From NCBI GenBank assembly GCA_017963875.1, contig JAGCTA010000521.1, forward strand, positions 1 to 6,049: 6,049 nt of DNA. Direction: 5' to 3'. The notes under the pieces were generated by a model, which had not been told where the DNA came from, searched no databases, and saw only the letters and a list, made by a program, of their open reading frames with translations. Positions 5,604 through 6,049 of the stretch are shown here, piece after piece (position 1 is the first letter of the stretch; each line of letters starts with the position of its first letter). This DNA is from Victivallales bacterium. Its GTDB lineage: Bacteria; Verrucomicrobiota; Lentisphaeria; Oligosphaerales; Oligosphaeraceae. Both the position numbers and the translations under genes were made by a program.

Positions 5604-6049
5604 CCATATCCAAGGCATTGAAAATCATGATTGCGACGATGATTTCATTCATCGCCGCATCAATCGCGGACATTCCACAGAAGCCGCAGGTCATTGACTA
5701 TGTCTTTGACTACGCAAATCTACTGACACCAGAACAGGTTCAGAAAATCCATGACATCGGCCTGCAATTGGACAATCTGACTTCTGCAGAACTTGTCGTC
5801 ATCACCATCCCCACATTGGATGGGATGCCTATCCAAGACTATTCGCTGGCTTTGGCAAATGCCTGGGGCATCGGCAAGAAGGACAAAAACAACGGCTGTT
5901 TGCTCCTCGCAGTCGCCGACAATCTTCTGAAAAACAGACCTGGTCGTGTCCGCATTGAAGTCGGTCGCGGACTGGAAGGTTGTCTCAACGACGCCAAATG
6001 CGGACGCATTCTCGACGAGTTGTTTCTTCCGCCCTTTCTGGATGATACC
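5600..6049 (+). CDS. TPM-domain (TLP18.3/Psb32/MOLO-1) exported protein, N-terminal part
   Basis: This is the first 150 codons, running off the right edge. The ATG overlaps the preceding stop as ATGA, which implies translational coupling. Residues 1-23 look like a signal peptide (MTISKALK, hydrophobic core, ASIA|D). The TPM domain follows: YVFDYANLLTPEQ at 34-46, SAELVVITIPTLDG at 62-75, DYSLALANAWGIG at 80-92, NNGCLLLAVAD at 97-107, and RVRIEVGRGLEG at 116-127. TPM proteins are periplasmic or membrane-anchored and are linked to repair or assembly of membrane complexes. Many have a transmembrane segment and a low-complexity tail after the domain, which would lie beyond the window here. Cysteines at 100, 128 and 134 within the domain are a small oddity. 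The context suggests an extracytoplasmic arm of the MoxR system. Confidence 0.9.
   Translation, partial: MTISKALKIMIATMISFIAASIADIPQKPQVIDYVFDYANLLTPEQVQKIHDIGLQLDNLTSAELVVITIPTLDGMPIQDYSLALANAWGIGKKDKNNGCLLLAVADNLLKNRPGRVRIEVGRGLEGCLNDAKCGRILDELFLPPFLDDT

Overview
The window looks like a chromosomal segment of a Gram-negative member of the PVC group, most likely a Kiritimatiellota or Lentisphaerota relative. The main clue is the truncated gene at the left edge. Its product has a signal peptide and then an 'RWPWNG-VDI' style N-terminal domain, which I associate with secreted formylglycine-generating-enzyme-like proteins of those lineages. The large secreted carbohydrate-active-looking protein and the MoxR/DUF58/BatD-like/TPM set fit this but do not prove it. 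The placement is by recall, not by search.

Layout: positions 1-350 (minus strand) hold the 5' part of the secreted protein gene. Positions 351-524 are AT-rich non-coding DNA, with a promoter-like element for that gene and two tandem hairpins at the end of the next gene. Positions 525-2339 (minus) encode a 604-residue exported protein with a DNRLRE/CBM-like N-terminal sandwich, a probable TIM-barrel middle and an Ig-like C-terminus. Positions 2340-2715 are a divergent intergenic region. Its left half is a roughly 190-nt leader with several inverted repeats, and its right half is AT-rich promoter DNA with repeated boxes. Positions 2716-6049 (plus) hold a tight operon: MoxR AAA+ ATPase, DUF58 protein, BatD/DUF4381-like lipoprotein with a transmembrane segment, and the first 150 codons of a TPM-domain protein.

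The operon genes are separated by 7 nt, by 7 nt and then by a 4-nt ATGA overlap, so they are almost certainly co-transcribed and probably form one envelope-associated system. In this system the MoxR ATPase acts as a chaperone-like motor, DUF58 as its cytosolic VWA-like partner, and the BatD-like protein as the membrane component. The TPM protein works on the outer face of the inner membrane. The two minus-strand genes are independent exported products.

The best candidates for something undescribed are regulatory. One is the structured leader of the 604-residue protein, which starts just downstream of a promoter-like 18-mer. The other is that same 18-mer, found exactly in front of both minus-strand genes, with its ATTATATT core also present in front of the operon.
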